DNA of 64,000 nucleotides from positions 21,284,246 through 21,348,245 of the forward strand of contig JACDQD010000006.1 in assembly GCA_019843655.1 (NCBI GenBank), in the 5' to 3' direction. The notes below the pieces were generated by a model that had not been told where the DNA came from, searched no databases, and saw only the letters and a program-made list of their open reading frames with translations. The translations under genes and the position numbers were made by a program. Positions 59,501-63,886 of the stretch are shown here, piece by piece. The stretch's first letter is position 1; every line of letters starts with the position of its first letter. This DNA is from Lethocerus indicus (taxonomy: Eukaryota > Arthropoda > Insecta > Hemiptera > Belostomatidae).

Positions 59501-61213
59501 GAGTTCCATCCGCAGTTTACGGAAAGGACGTACAGATTTGTAGTTACAGGAACAGATTTACCAGTCGGCTACGTTGTTGGAAATGTTATTGCAACAGATA
59601 GAGATAAAGGGCCCGATGGAAGAGTTGTGTATCAGTTGTCAAACCAACACGTCTACTTTAAAGTGAATAGAACAACAGGGGCAGTTATGATTAAGAAAAA
59701 GCTCGATAGTGGTTTAGACACCAATCAAGAAGTAAGTTTTGTCGTGACTGCCAGTTCGGGAAGGCAAGGCTCTTTAACTAACATGACCGTAGTAGAAATT
59801 AGCTTTGACCCATTGGCCGGCCATGAAACAAATTTAGTTAATCCAGAAGAAGGAGGTAACAACACTGCCTTAGCGGCGTCCACCGGCGGTGTCGCAGATT
59901 GGGCGATGGGATTGCTCATTTCATTAATTCTTGTTGTATTGTCATTCGGCGCTGTGTTCTTGTTCTTACACGTCAGAAATAGAAGAAACAAGAAGGGGAA
60001 TAAACCGAGCTTGGGAGCCGGACAGAGCACGGACAATTTTGTCGACCCGGGCGCTTTTGACACTATTCCGATCAGAGGGGGAGTCGCAGGTCCCGCCAGC
60101 CAATTCGGACCGCCGAAATACGAAGATATACCAACTTACAGAAATAACAAATCCAGCAGTTCCAATTCGGGAGCGGCCACCACATCACAGTTGTCCGGTT
60201 CGGATCAGTCGGGCTCCAGTGGTAGGGGCTCGGCGGAAGACGGAGACGATGTAGAGGACGAGGAAATAAGAATGATCAACGAAGGTATTCAAAGAGAAGC
60301 CGGACTGAACAGAACTTCGGATGACAATATGTCGGATGTGTCCGTCCAAAACACTCAAGAGTATTTAGCCAGATTGGGAATAGTAAATACGAAAGGAGGG
60401 TCGACAGGGTCCAGGCGGCATACGGACAGTGTCGGAGCGGGCAGCAGTAAAGACATAATGCTGCACGCCGGTGTGCCCATCGACGACTTGCATATGTTCG
60501 ACGAAGACGCTCCGGAAGAAGCGGACATAGCCAATCTAATTTATGCCAAACTGACAGATGTGAGCGGAAGCGACAGGGCGAGCAGCGGAGAGGACGGTAA
60601 CGGTTCGGCGGCCGGTGTGCTGGGAGCTGCAGTCGACCACATGATAGGAATCGGAGCGTTCGGCTCTGTGCCGAACCCGCACCATCCCTCCATGACGGGC
60701 TCCCTCAGCTCGATAGTCCACAGCGAAGAGGAGCTCACCGGCAGCTACAACTGGGATTATCTTCTCGACTGGGGGCCTCAGTACCAGCCGTTAGCGCACG
60801 TGTTTTCGGAAATAGCGAGGCTAAAGGACGACGCCGCCTCTGTGAAAAGTGGAACTAGTGGTACTTCCAGCGGTAAAGGCAAGTGCCCGCCTCCTTTGAC
60901 AAAGTCGGTGCCGCCTCCGCTATTGACCTCGGTCGCTCCTAGGTCGATAGCGGCTCCGATCCTCTCGGCGAGGAGTAGTCACCACCCGTCGGTGCCCCAC
61001 CAGGCCTCCAAGATGCACGTCCTGCCGCGGTCTCCGATCAGTCACGACGGCTCCGGCCCGGTGTTCGGCTCGTCGGCCGTGATGTCGCCCAGCTTCTCGC
61101 CCGCCCTTTCTCCTCTCGCTACCTCCCCTTCCCTCTCTCCTATGGTAACTCCCAGGCTACCTTCTTCCCATCATGTCAGACAAAGAACTACAGACGCCGA
61201 ATTGAGGATATAG
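1..61213 (+). CDS. ds: Dachsous-type giant protocadherin, 3' part (17 exons, 5' end outside window)
   Basis: This is a cell-surface cadherin that in flies and vertebrates binds Fat on the neighbouring cell, controlling planar polarity and Hippo signalling. The joined exons are 1-166, 8102-8581, 32132-32310, 35503-35928, 38813-39224, 47978-48256, 48389-48612, 50977-52039, 53338-53664, 53846-54209, 56146-56665, 56786-57109, 57227-57512, 57635-57925, 58022-58325, 58462-58596 and 58708-61213. They encode about 2,760 residues: about 22 EC repeats with recurrent DxNDNxP, LDRE and AxDxDxG motifs, one membrane helix and a cytoplasmic tail of about 410 residues. The tail block NWDYLLDWGPQYQPLAHVF and the lack of EGF or laminin-G domains point to Dachsous rather than Fat. 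The reading frame is broken three times inside 50977-52039 by apparent one-base deletions. The signal peptide and roughly five N-terminal ECs of the usual 27 lie upstream. Identification is firm; exact splice sites are read by eye. Confidence 0.95.
3246..3286. repeat. Degenerate hexanucleotide repeat (TACTGG/GACTGG/GACCGG)
   Basis: About six to seven diverging hexamer units occur in a row inside the first intron. The short Thr-Gly and Pro-Val runs predicted on the two strands here come only from this repeat. Confidence 0.75.
4160..4500. repeat. Diverged tandem duplication, period about 176-180 bp
   Basis: Copy one is about 4160-4323 and copy two about 4337-4498. Shared landmarks in the same order are gagtgt, ctgcggatgtttaaa (exactly 180 bp apart), the ttcctac-cgct-atatt-aacc stretch, a ttctgt word, and atccaccgttgaagtctcc (176 bp apart). 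The copies differ by many substitutions and small indels. No coding frame is conserved between them. Confidence 0.75.
8102..8581 (+). CDS. ds: ds exon b: end of EC w1, all of EC w2, start of EC w3
   Basis: The exon starts after tttttcaacag; its first two bases complete the split glycine codon from exon a. It encodes LTDVNDNWPVF closing w1. It then carries all of w2 (ATDRDSGRFGTVTYRI, then NVSATDGGG) and the first strands of w3 (VKEDVPRNSIVGSVKATSSDS). w2 has a Gly-rich stretch GGSGGGG followed by a valine run in the second-strand region, and its C-terminal linker reads SVTDPLATPPHF instead of DxNDNxP, so it likely binds less calcium there. The exon ends TCAG before gtaagg (phase 1). Confidence 0.93.
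9041..9114. repeat. (AG)37 microsatellite
   Basis: Seventy-four bases of uninterrupted AG on the + strand. It is a pure purine tract that could form triplex DNA, and GAGA repeats can be bound by GAGA factor in flies. The Arg-Glu or Ser-Leu repeat peptides predicted across it are artefacts. Confidence 0.97.
18781..20400. other. G-rich intronic segment with recurring short motifs
   Basis: The segment is rich in GGGGGCGGC-like runs. The word CAGGCCTCC recurs at 19093, 19497 and 19891, each followed about 30 bases later by acagga. An 18-bp perfect palindrome lies at 20120-20137. Beyond these words I could not align full repeat units, so this may be an old, decayed repeat or only biased composition. 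Confidence 0.4.
20759..20790. repeat. Imperfect (GT)n microsatellite
   Basis: A GT-rich run with two interruptions, inside the large intron. Confidence 0.8.
20991..21066. repeat. Pyrimidine-rich low-complexity tract
   Basis: CT-dominated sequence including ctctctctctttctctcc. It lies far from any splice acceptor. Confidence 0.65.
22155..22184. repeat. (CCCT)n microsatellite
   Basis: About seven tandem CCCT units, followed by further CT-rich sequence. Confidence 0.9.
23421..23437. repeat. (CCT)n short microsatellite
   Basis: Five to six tandem CCT units in the large intron. Confidence 0.85.
29541..29583. repeat. (TA)21 microsatellite
   Basis: An uninterrupted TA run of about 43 bases set in a very AT-rich stretch (about 29.4-29.9 kb). 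Confidence 0.96.
30764..30818. repeat. (CT)n microsatellite
   Basis: A CT run of about 55 bases with one small interruption (ccct), preceded by a C run. Confidence 0.95.
32132..32310 (+). CDS. ds: ds exon c: middle of EC w3
   Basis: The exon follows cttttttgcttgcag. Its first two bases finish the split glycine (SSDSG), giving ARSSVRYSIYSGDPDGYFSI, then DQVTGMI, LDHE in place of LDRE, and VQATAGSPPAYGHTQ. It ends CAG before gtaaac in phase 0. It contributes the central strands of w3, whose DVNDNAPEF end lies in exon d. At 179 bp it is isolated between introns of 23.5 and 3.2 kb. Confidence 0.93.
32311..35502 (+). other. ds intron, 3.2 kb
   Basis: It runs from gtaaac to a tttcaatttcag acceptor. 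Only short non-conserved frames are present. A small local repeat of caaaacgctaaaa occurs twice near 33.61-33.67 kb. Nothing else is recognisable. Confidence 0.8.
35503..35928 (+). CDS. ds: ds exon d: end of EC w3, all of EC w4, start of EC w5
   Basis: It opens VHIVIEDVNDNAPEF (end of w3). A complete canonical repeat follows, with LALDRDSGRNGQVTYRL, FGVDPRTG, LDYETA, ISATDSGEPPLS and VQDVNDNSPVF. The first strand of w5 (YSVPVSESLPVNSQ) ends the exon. Both ends are phase 0 (acceptor tttcag, donor CAGgtacga). All expected calcium-binding acidic residues of w4 are present. Confidence 0.95.
35929..38812 (+). other. ds intron, 2.9 kb
   Basis: It runs from gtacga to a gttattttcag acceptor. GC-rich stretches near 36.1-36.5 kb give spurious Pro/Arg/Gly-rich short frames on both strands. 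No gene or mobile element is recognised. Confidence 0.8.
38813..39224 (+). CDS. ds: ds exon e: rest of EC w5 and first half of EC w6
   Basis: It starts in phase 0 with VVQVTAVDLDTGNNARLTYR and continues with LDRES, AATDNGSPPATAT and VTDANDNDPVF, closing w5. It then enters w6 (YQFTVEENLNRGAVVGTVKA, ATDRDLDGNAAIRYAL) and ends at INPVTG before gtcagt, in phase 1. The entry point after NSQ matches intron positions in w15 and w16. Confidence 0.94.
41050..41106. repeat. Pyrimidine-rich low-complexity tract
   Basis: Almost purely C and T, with several short CT runs. Confidence 0.75.
43088..43160. repeat. (AG)25 microsatellite followed by an AG/CT inverted junction
   Basis: An uninterrupted AG run spans 43088-43137. 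A second short AG stretch near 43143 then switches directly into CT (gagagagactctctctct), giving a small perfect inverted repeat. Confidence 0.93.
45461..45513. repeat. (AG)26 microsatellite
   Basis: Fifty-three bases of uninterrupted AG in the 8.8 kb intron. Confidence 0.96.
46214..46281. repeat. (CT)23 microsatellite passing into a (CCCTCT)n repeat
   Basis: CT units run to 46260, followed by about three hexamer units of CCCTCT. This looks like a microsatellite in the course of changing its unit. Confidence 0.92.
47885..47899. repeat. Short (TA)n run close to a splice acceptor
   Basis: About 15 bases of TA lie roughly 80 bp upstream of the exon f acceptor. Confidence 0.85.
47978..48256 (+). 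CDS. ds: ds exon f: second half of EC w6 and first half of EC w7
   Basis: It begins with two bases completing the split glycine, giving VTG-ELTTREVLDRESRP. It reads EARDQGSPPRSARVP and SDVNDNAPEI to close w6, then w7 strands VSVREEQPPGTEVV and AVDRDAGPNASVTYSILK. It ends AAAG before gtaaat (phase 1). The intron after it is only 132 bp. Confidence 0.94.
48389..48612 (+). CDS. ds: ds exon g: second half of EC w7 and first strand of EC w8
   Basis: It follows acgtttttag; two bases complete the glycine codon, giving READGWGVFSVDPVTGVL. LDHSE replaces LDRE. The repeat ends with ASDSGTPHRQSV and LALNDNRPTF, then SSSSLHFK starts w8. It ends AAG before gtgagt, in phase 0. The linker LALNDNRP lacks the first aspartate of DxNDNxP. 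Confidence 0.94.
49562..49712. repeat. Pyrimidine-rich low-complexity tract
   Basis: About 150 bp dominated by C and T with scattered short CT and CCAT units. It is not adjacent to an acceptor. Confidence 0.6.
49958..50005. repeat. (TA)24 microsatellite
   Basis: Forty-eight bases of uninterrupted TA. The Tyr-Ile repeat peptide across it is an artefact. Confidence 0.96.
50552..50624. repeat. Interrupted (CT)n microsatellite
   Basis: CT runs at 50552-50586 and about 50606-50624 are separated by gtccctctgtccccctccc. They sit about 350 bp upstream of the exon h acceptor. Confidence 0.93.
50977..52039 (+). CDS. ds: ds exon h: EC w8 to start of w11, with three apparent 1-base deletions
   Basis: It encodes the rest of w8 (VREDVPVGYVV to TDVNDNTPRW), all of w9 and w10, and the first strands of w11 (YNANISEDASIGAFVVRV). 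The frame changes at about 51344/51345, 51589/51590 and 51633/51634. Each time one base is missing beside or inside a C-rich codon, so AP-VG, AS-L and AP-VF are interrupted. Read literally, the first frame stops at TGA 51406-51408. After the third deletion the original frame returns. Cadherin motifs (ATDADAGSNGELRYGL, RDVNDNAP, AVDKDSGEYGRVTYVI) continue across all three frames. The likeliest reason is homopolymer errors in the assembly, not a dead gene. The w10 end (VQGSTESPLRF) lacks DxNDNxP. The donor is ATAAgtaagt, phase 1. Confidence 0.9.
52558..52599. repeat. (CCGCCA)n passing into (CCG)n
   Basis: About four hexamer units are followed by four to five CCG units. The Ala-Thr and Arg-Trp runs predicted here are artefacts. 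Confidence 0.9.
52712..52965. repeat. Pyrimidine-rich low-complexity tract
   Basis: About 250 bp composed mainly of C and T. It lies about 370-620 bp upstream of the exon i acceptor, too far to be its polypyrimidine tract. Confidence 0.65.
53338..53664 (+). CDS. ds: ds exon i: most of EC w11 and first half of EC w12
   Basis: Two bases complete the split Asn, giving SGDIN-GGNVSYSLGGGSEG. FFDVDPVSGVV, VLDRETKDEF and TDTNDHAPNF close w11; histidine replaces the second Asn of the calcium motif. w12 follows with YTLSVPENSDF, AFDPDSGPNGELTYTIT. It ends ACAG before gtaagc, in phase 1. Confidence 0.94.
53846..54209 (+). CDS. ds: ds exon j: second half of EC w12 and first half of EC w13
   Basis: Two bases complete the glycine codon (TYTITG-GNSGNRFSVDLRSGEV). 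It continues ALDRETQSHYQ, SAQDGPGLRGLCN and VQDENDNRPEF to close w12. w13 follows with REDAPPGTPVLTV, ATDPDSGLNARLVYSI, FAIDNRTGIISTV. The acceptor context (gtatgttgttgaag) is weak in pyrimidines, so the start is slightly less certain. The donor is GGgtaagt, phase 2. The preceding intron is 181 bp. Confidence 0.88.
54210..56145 (+). other. ds intron, 1.9 kb
   Basis: It runs from gtaagt to a ttgccttcgcag acceptor. It contains a CT-rich stretch at about 54883-54970 and short frames without domains. No gene is recognised. Confidence 0.8.
56146..56665 (+). CDS. ds: ds exon k: end of EC w13, all of EC w14, start of EC w15
   Basis: One base completes the glycine (STVG-NLDRERQSVFEF). VATDGGRYDARS and EDVNDNKPVF close w13. 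w14 has ATDADQGPNADVVYSF, FRINPKSGVITA, and VATDKGNPPQSS; its linker reads KVGDGPEGAPTLRF, lacking DxNDNxP. LAMEYGR stands where LDRE is usual. w15 then starts with YSVQLPENAEVGTDVVQ. It ends CAG before gtcagt, in phase 0. Confidence 0.95.
56786..57109 (+). CDS. ds: ds exon l: rest of EC w15 and first strand of EC w16
   Basis: Phase 0 at both ends (acceptor tttctag, donor CAGgtgagt). VSAVRTDGRRQKIMYRFGSG replaces the usual AxDxDxG signature with a basic, divergent loop. FEINPSTGQIRV, LDYEMSP and VDQNDSPPRF follow, then YSAAVWEGNNKGTYVMQ opens w16. The exon is 324 bp and sits almost exactly one EC repeat out of register with the domain boundaries. Confidence 0.95.
57227..57512 (+). CDS. ds: ds exon m: rest of EC w16 and start of EC w17
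   Basis: Phase 0 entry after tttttcag: VSATDVDQGPNSRLLYHI, IEPPFSGIVKT, VLDREIRDSYRL, IATDEGIPQLTG and VDVNDNQPTF, a canonical repeat. It ends in the first strand of w17 (HSVISVKE) before gtatgc, in phase 1. Its entry point is at the same repeat position as that of exon l. Confidence 0.95.
57635..57925 (+). CDS. ds: ds exon n: most of EC w17 and start of EC w18
   Basis: Two bases complete glycine (KEG-KEVGSVLTSVTA). ANDVDTNPTLTYNL, FSIDRFSGKVTL, LDYETRQEYRL, ASDTAHTAHTV and IDDNDNAPQF follow, then YQATLP of w18. It ends CCTG before gtaaag, in phase 1. The following intron is only 96 bp and has no in-frame stop. Confidence 0.95.
57926..58021 (+). other. ds mini-intron, 96 bp, stop-free and in frame
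   Basis: The donor is Ggtaaag and the acceptor tttattttcag. Its length is a multiple of three, and the frame shared by exons n and o runs through it without a stop. Retention would insert 32 residues into the first-strand region of w18. Splicing it out restores the normal cadherin line (ATLPE-NADTGYEV), so removal is the expected form. Confidence 0.8.
58022..58325 (+). CDS. ds: ds exon o: most of EC w18 and start of EC w19
   Basis: Two bases complete Glu (PE-NADTGYEVIKV). AKDADSGKNAELRYSL, FVIDENTGVITA and KVTDSGRQPLSS follow. SAINMPQS replaces LDRE, and the linker VDDYSAGKSYF lacks DxNDNxP. It ends TACAG before gtatat, in phase 2. Codons here begin to favour A and T at third positions, unlike the GC-rich exons upstream. 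Confidence 0.94.
58462..58596 (+). CDS. ds: ds exon p: first half of EC w19 (135 bp, smallest exon)
   Basis: One base completes Arg (NEYR-VSAKESTPIGTSLLKM). HYNIIDGNKDGAFQIL follows. The repeat lacks the AxDxDxG loop (reads APSNVVETTLKSH), so it is a divergent EC. It ends TTAAG before gtatat, in phase 2. Neighbouring introns are 136 and 111 bp. Confidence 0.92.
58708..61213 (+). CDS. ds: ds terminal exon q: EC w19-w22, transmembrane helix, cytoplasmic tail, stop
   Basis: It enters in phase 2 (ILS-PNGELMLV). EDSNDNSPQF ends w19 and EDENDNTPQF ends w20. The w21 linker is IESRDEFHPQF (no DxNDNxP). w22 has ATDRDKGPDGRVVYQL and ends near ISFDPLAG. The membrane helix is at about 59900-59968 (WAMGLLISLILVVLSFGAVF...), followed by basic RNRRNKKGNK as the stop-transfer signal. 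Tail features are PPKY at 60110-60121 (a PPxY motif), NTQEYLARLGI, an acidic MFDEDAPEEADIANLIYAKL, the Dachsous block at about 60740-60832 (NWDYLLDWGPQYQPLAHVF), proline-rich PPPLTKSVPPPLL, and a Ser/Pro-rich end to ELRI and TAG. The tail is where Dachs, Dlish and Lowfat act in Drosophila; whether these motifs bind them here is inference. Confidence 0.97.
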
Positions 61214-61344
61214 TACCCGTTTCCAAAGTGTTATATAATATTAAGAATGAACGTGGATAGCCTTTTCAATTATCTCGGCGGACGATCTATTTTTATATTT
61301 ATTTAAAAGACTTAGGGTCTGTGTCGAATACGAAAGACTATCCG

Positions 61345-61350
61345 TAATAA
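61345..61350 (+). terminator. Candidate proximal poly(A) signal AATAAA for ds
   Basis: A canonical hexamer about 130 bp after the stop. It could give a very short 3' UTR. Use is unproven. Confidence 0.35.
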
Positions 61351-61901
61351 AACTCAGGCTTGTAATGATAAGAGAAATTTTGTACAGAAAATGAGTTGTA
61401 AACATCTCTTGAAAAACTACGGATACAGCGATATTTATTTTCGTGATTCTGTGCCAACCATTCTCTTAGTTGTTAAGTCACAACAGATACCTGTCCTAAT
61501 AATGATAGTTTTTAATATACTTTTTGAAATGGATAATTTTTTGCAGATAAATTAATGTGCAATTAATTAAACAATTCTGTAGCCTTTAAAGTAGCGTACA
61601 GAGACTTGATAGATTATAAGTGTTATAACTGAAATATACTTAGCAAAAAATTAAACTAAAATTTGTCCTGTAAATATCTTATAAATAATTTGTGAGTAAA
61701 TTTGTATAATACCGCGGCTATTTGTTATTTTATGTTGAATCGAATACAAAGAGCGTAAATATATTTCGATGTACATATGTTAAAAGTAATCAAAACTCAA
61801 TTAGAACCATGCAGATGTAGTTATAACCACTGCAAGGTATTGAACTGTGAGTGTAGACTTTATGACATTTAAGCTATTAACTCGTGCATACCAATGGCTT
61901 T

Positions 61902-61907
61902 AATAAA
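61902..61907 (+). terminator. Candidate poly(A) signal AATAAA for ds
   Basis: A canonical hexamer followed within 20 bases by a T/G-rich stretch (atgttgttcc), which suits a downstream element. Confidence 0.45.
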
Positions 61908-62695
61908 CCAATGTTGTTCCTTAAATGAAATGAGCATTGTAAACACAATTATATAAATGAATTGTAAAAGGTTTATGTAAATATAGCTAGTTAGAAAAAC
62001 ATTGATGTGCACGTTTCAATAGCAATAAGTTGTTTTAAATGCTCAAACCCTGTATTTTATACGAGTGTAAAATCAATTAATAATATTAAACTAAAATCAA
62101 ACATTCCAATCTAAACATAGTATTGTGCCTCTTACATTTTGCCATAAATTATAAAGTTGTAAATGTAATGCATTTGTCATACATAATGGAATTTATAATC
62201 TCTACTAGACATTCCTTTGTATGAACTCCATGTATAAATTTCAATGAGTAATACTGTGATATTTTTAAATACTAGGAGAACACAATGCTTTTCAAAAATA
62301 TTATTCTCTGACCTATTATTTTAATTATTATATAAATGTTTATATTAAATTCTTGACTAATTGTCCTAATTGTAATTATCACCCCTCCAAAAAACAGTTT
62401 TGTGCCATTTTGAATATTATACCATACTGAAATACTCAGCATTTAAATTGTATAAATGGTTAAGAACTGATGGTTTATTGCCAGGCCATAAATTTTACCA
62501 TGCCATTATAAAACATTCCATTTTAATTTTCTCATTCACAAAAAAAATAGGTATTTGTATTTATATTATTGCATTATGATAAGACTCTTACACACATACA
62601 AAACACATACATTGTACTATTAGATTTTGTTTTATTTTGTAAAAAAATTGTACAAATATAAGATTATTTCTACTGTTTATAAAGTAGAATGTAGG

Positions 62696-62701
62696 AATAA
62701 A
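62696..62701 (+). terminator. Candidate distal poly(A) signal AATAAA for ds
   Basis: A canonical hexamer followed by gtttttgtaatgaaatagtg and a TTGTTT downstream element. It is the last such signal on this strand before the opposite gene's 3' end. Confidence 0.55.
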
Positions 62702-62720
62702 TACGTTTTTGTAATGAAAT

Positions 62721-62945
62721 AGTGTTTAATTACCCTTGTTTATCCTTTATTGCCAATGTCCTACATTATGAAATTCAGTGAAAATAACTCTCCAATTTAC
62801 TAACAAACAGAATTAAAAACCTGTTAATTTTAACAGGGTTCACAATATCTAATGGGTTCACATGCAGTTACATATAATGTACCTAAGAAGAAGAATGTTT
62901 GCCCAATTAAAAAAAATATGGAATTCTATTTTCTATATCTAAATA
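62721..62945. other. Spacer between two converging genes
   Basis: AT-rich with no coding potential. A minus-strand AATAAA at 62746-62751 could be an alternative end for the transporter, in which case its transcript would approach or overlap that of ds. Confidence 0.5.
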
Positions 62946-62951
62946 TTTATT
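62946..62951 (-). terminator. Poly(A) signal AATAAA of the SLC17-like gene
   Basis: Reads AATAAA on the minus strand, about 60 bp after the TAA stop at 63009-63011. It is the nearest canonical signal. Confidence 0.55.
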
Positions 62952-63008
62952 TATATGTGTAAATACATATATATATCATTAGGGGCGAAATAAAATTCTA
63001 ATGGAAGA

Positions 63009-63215
63009 TTAATAAAAAAATTCATCCAATAAGTTCTCATTTAACAATATTTTATCGTGACCATTATTTGCCTTATCTTCTTCTTCATCATTTGCAATAA
63101 AATGATTCCAGCTCTGTAATTCTGCATTACCCAACCAGAGAAATTGGACATACACAATACATACAATGAACGCTTCTGTCCAAAATGTTTTCTTAGTTGA
63201 AAGTAATGAGGTACC
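63009..63215 (-). CDS. SLC17-type transporter, last coding exon
   Basis: After an acceptor reading atttgcag on the minus strand, it encodes GTSLLSTKKTFWTEAFIVCI, a hydrophobic segment VYVQFLWLG, then NAELQSWN, an acidic tail and TAA. This matches the end of SLC17 proteins: last helix, a small residue plus E, QxWN, then a cytoplasmic C-terminus. SLC17 members are 12-helix major-facilitator proteins moving organic anions or phosphate with Na+ or H+. The join to the upstream exon is phase 0 (IIFQP-GTSLL). The substrate cannot be told from these two exons. Confidence 0.75.
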   Translation of the reverse strand, partial: GTSLLSTKKTFWTEAFIVCIVYVQFLWLGNAELQSWNHFIANDEEEDKANNGHDKILLNENLLDEFFY

Positions 63216-63632
63216 CTGCAAATATTAAATATTAAAAAATTATATTAATTTAAAATTATCAAATATTAACATTTCAAGTATATTGTAAAAATTAAACATT
63301 ATAAATTTTAAAATATTTAATTAGATGTATGTTCCCAATAGAATGAAGAGGAAATTTGTTATATTAATAGGTTTTAATACCATTTCTATAATTTTCTATA
63401 TTAATAATCACAATATATATATCATAATATATTCTTGACCACTATCTTCACACTACTGTGGTGAATGAACTACACAGGACATCAATGTTAATGATGTAAT
63501 GAATATTCAATGAAAGGAGACCAAGAGTTTTTACTGAAGTTAAATGATTAATTGATTTTTTAATCAATAATCAATTAAAAAATATTTCTAGTTTAAATAT
63601 ATGTCAGTAAATATGTCATGTCATTGACTCAC
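63216..63632 (-). other. Intron of the SLC17-like gene, 417 bp
   Basis: On the minus strand it starts gtgagt and ends ttgcag. It is AT-rich and non-coding; a local inverted stretch of TTAAT/ATTAA words lies near 63.55 kb. Confidence 0.75.
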
Positions 63633-63886
63633 AGGTTGAAAAATTATTTCAAGCACTTTTTTTGCAATTATTTTCGTAAGTCCAAACATGGCAAAGCTAA
63701 TTGATTGAAGTGTTCCAGCGTATGTTGGCGACAGATCCAAATTCATAATTAAGATTGAACAGATGATTCCACCTCTGAGTGAATTTGCCACTATCCATGT
63801 GACTTTGAGCGAATCCTGGTAACAGGTTTGCTCATCCATGTTCCAATAGAGTAGATACAGGAAGCATACGCATGGTCCAACCATAC
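63633..63886 (-). CDS. SLC17-type transporter, penultimate exon
   Basis: It starts after ttttaaag on the minus strand with MVGPCVCFLYLLYW and continues KVTWIVANSLRGGIICSI. It then reaches NLDLSPTYAGTLQSISFA, which resembles the well-conserved NLDIAPxYAGxLMGIS motif of SLC17 anion transporters, and ends IIFQP before gtgagt. Two hydrophobic segments are visible. The residues after the motif (MFGLTKIIAKKVLEII) differ from the usual GIxAPYIVG-like stretch, so this is a divergent member. The rest of the gene lies beyond the window. It is tail-to-tail with ds. Confidence 0.78.

Larger units (their letters stand above)
61214..62720 (+). other. ds 3' untranslated region (approximate end)
   Basis: About 1.5 kb of AT-rich, CpG-poor sequence follows the TAG stop without further coding potential. 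It contains candidate poly(A) signals at 61345, 61902 and 62696, three UGUANAUA Pumilio-type words (61669, 61770, 61976) and one K-box (TGTGAT at 62255). The end is set by the last AATAAA on this strand; shorter forms ending after the earlier signals are possible. Confidence 0.65.

Noticed and set aside
1..61213. Identity as Fat or another giant cadherin
   Set aside because: There are no EGF or laminin-G domains before the membrane, and the tail has the Dachsous-specific block.
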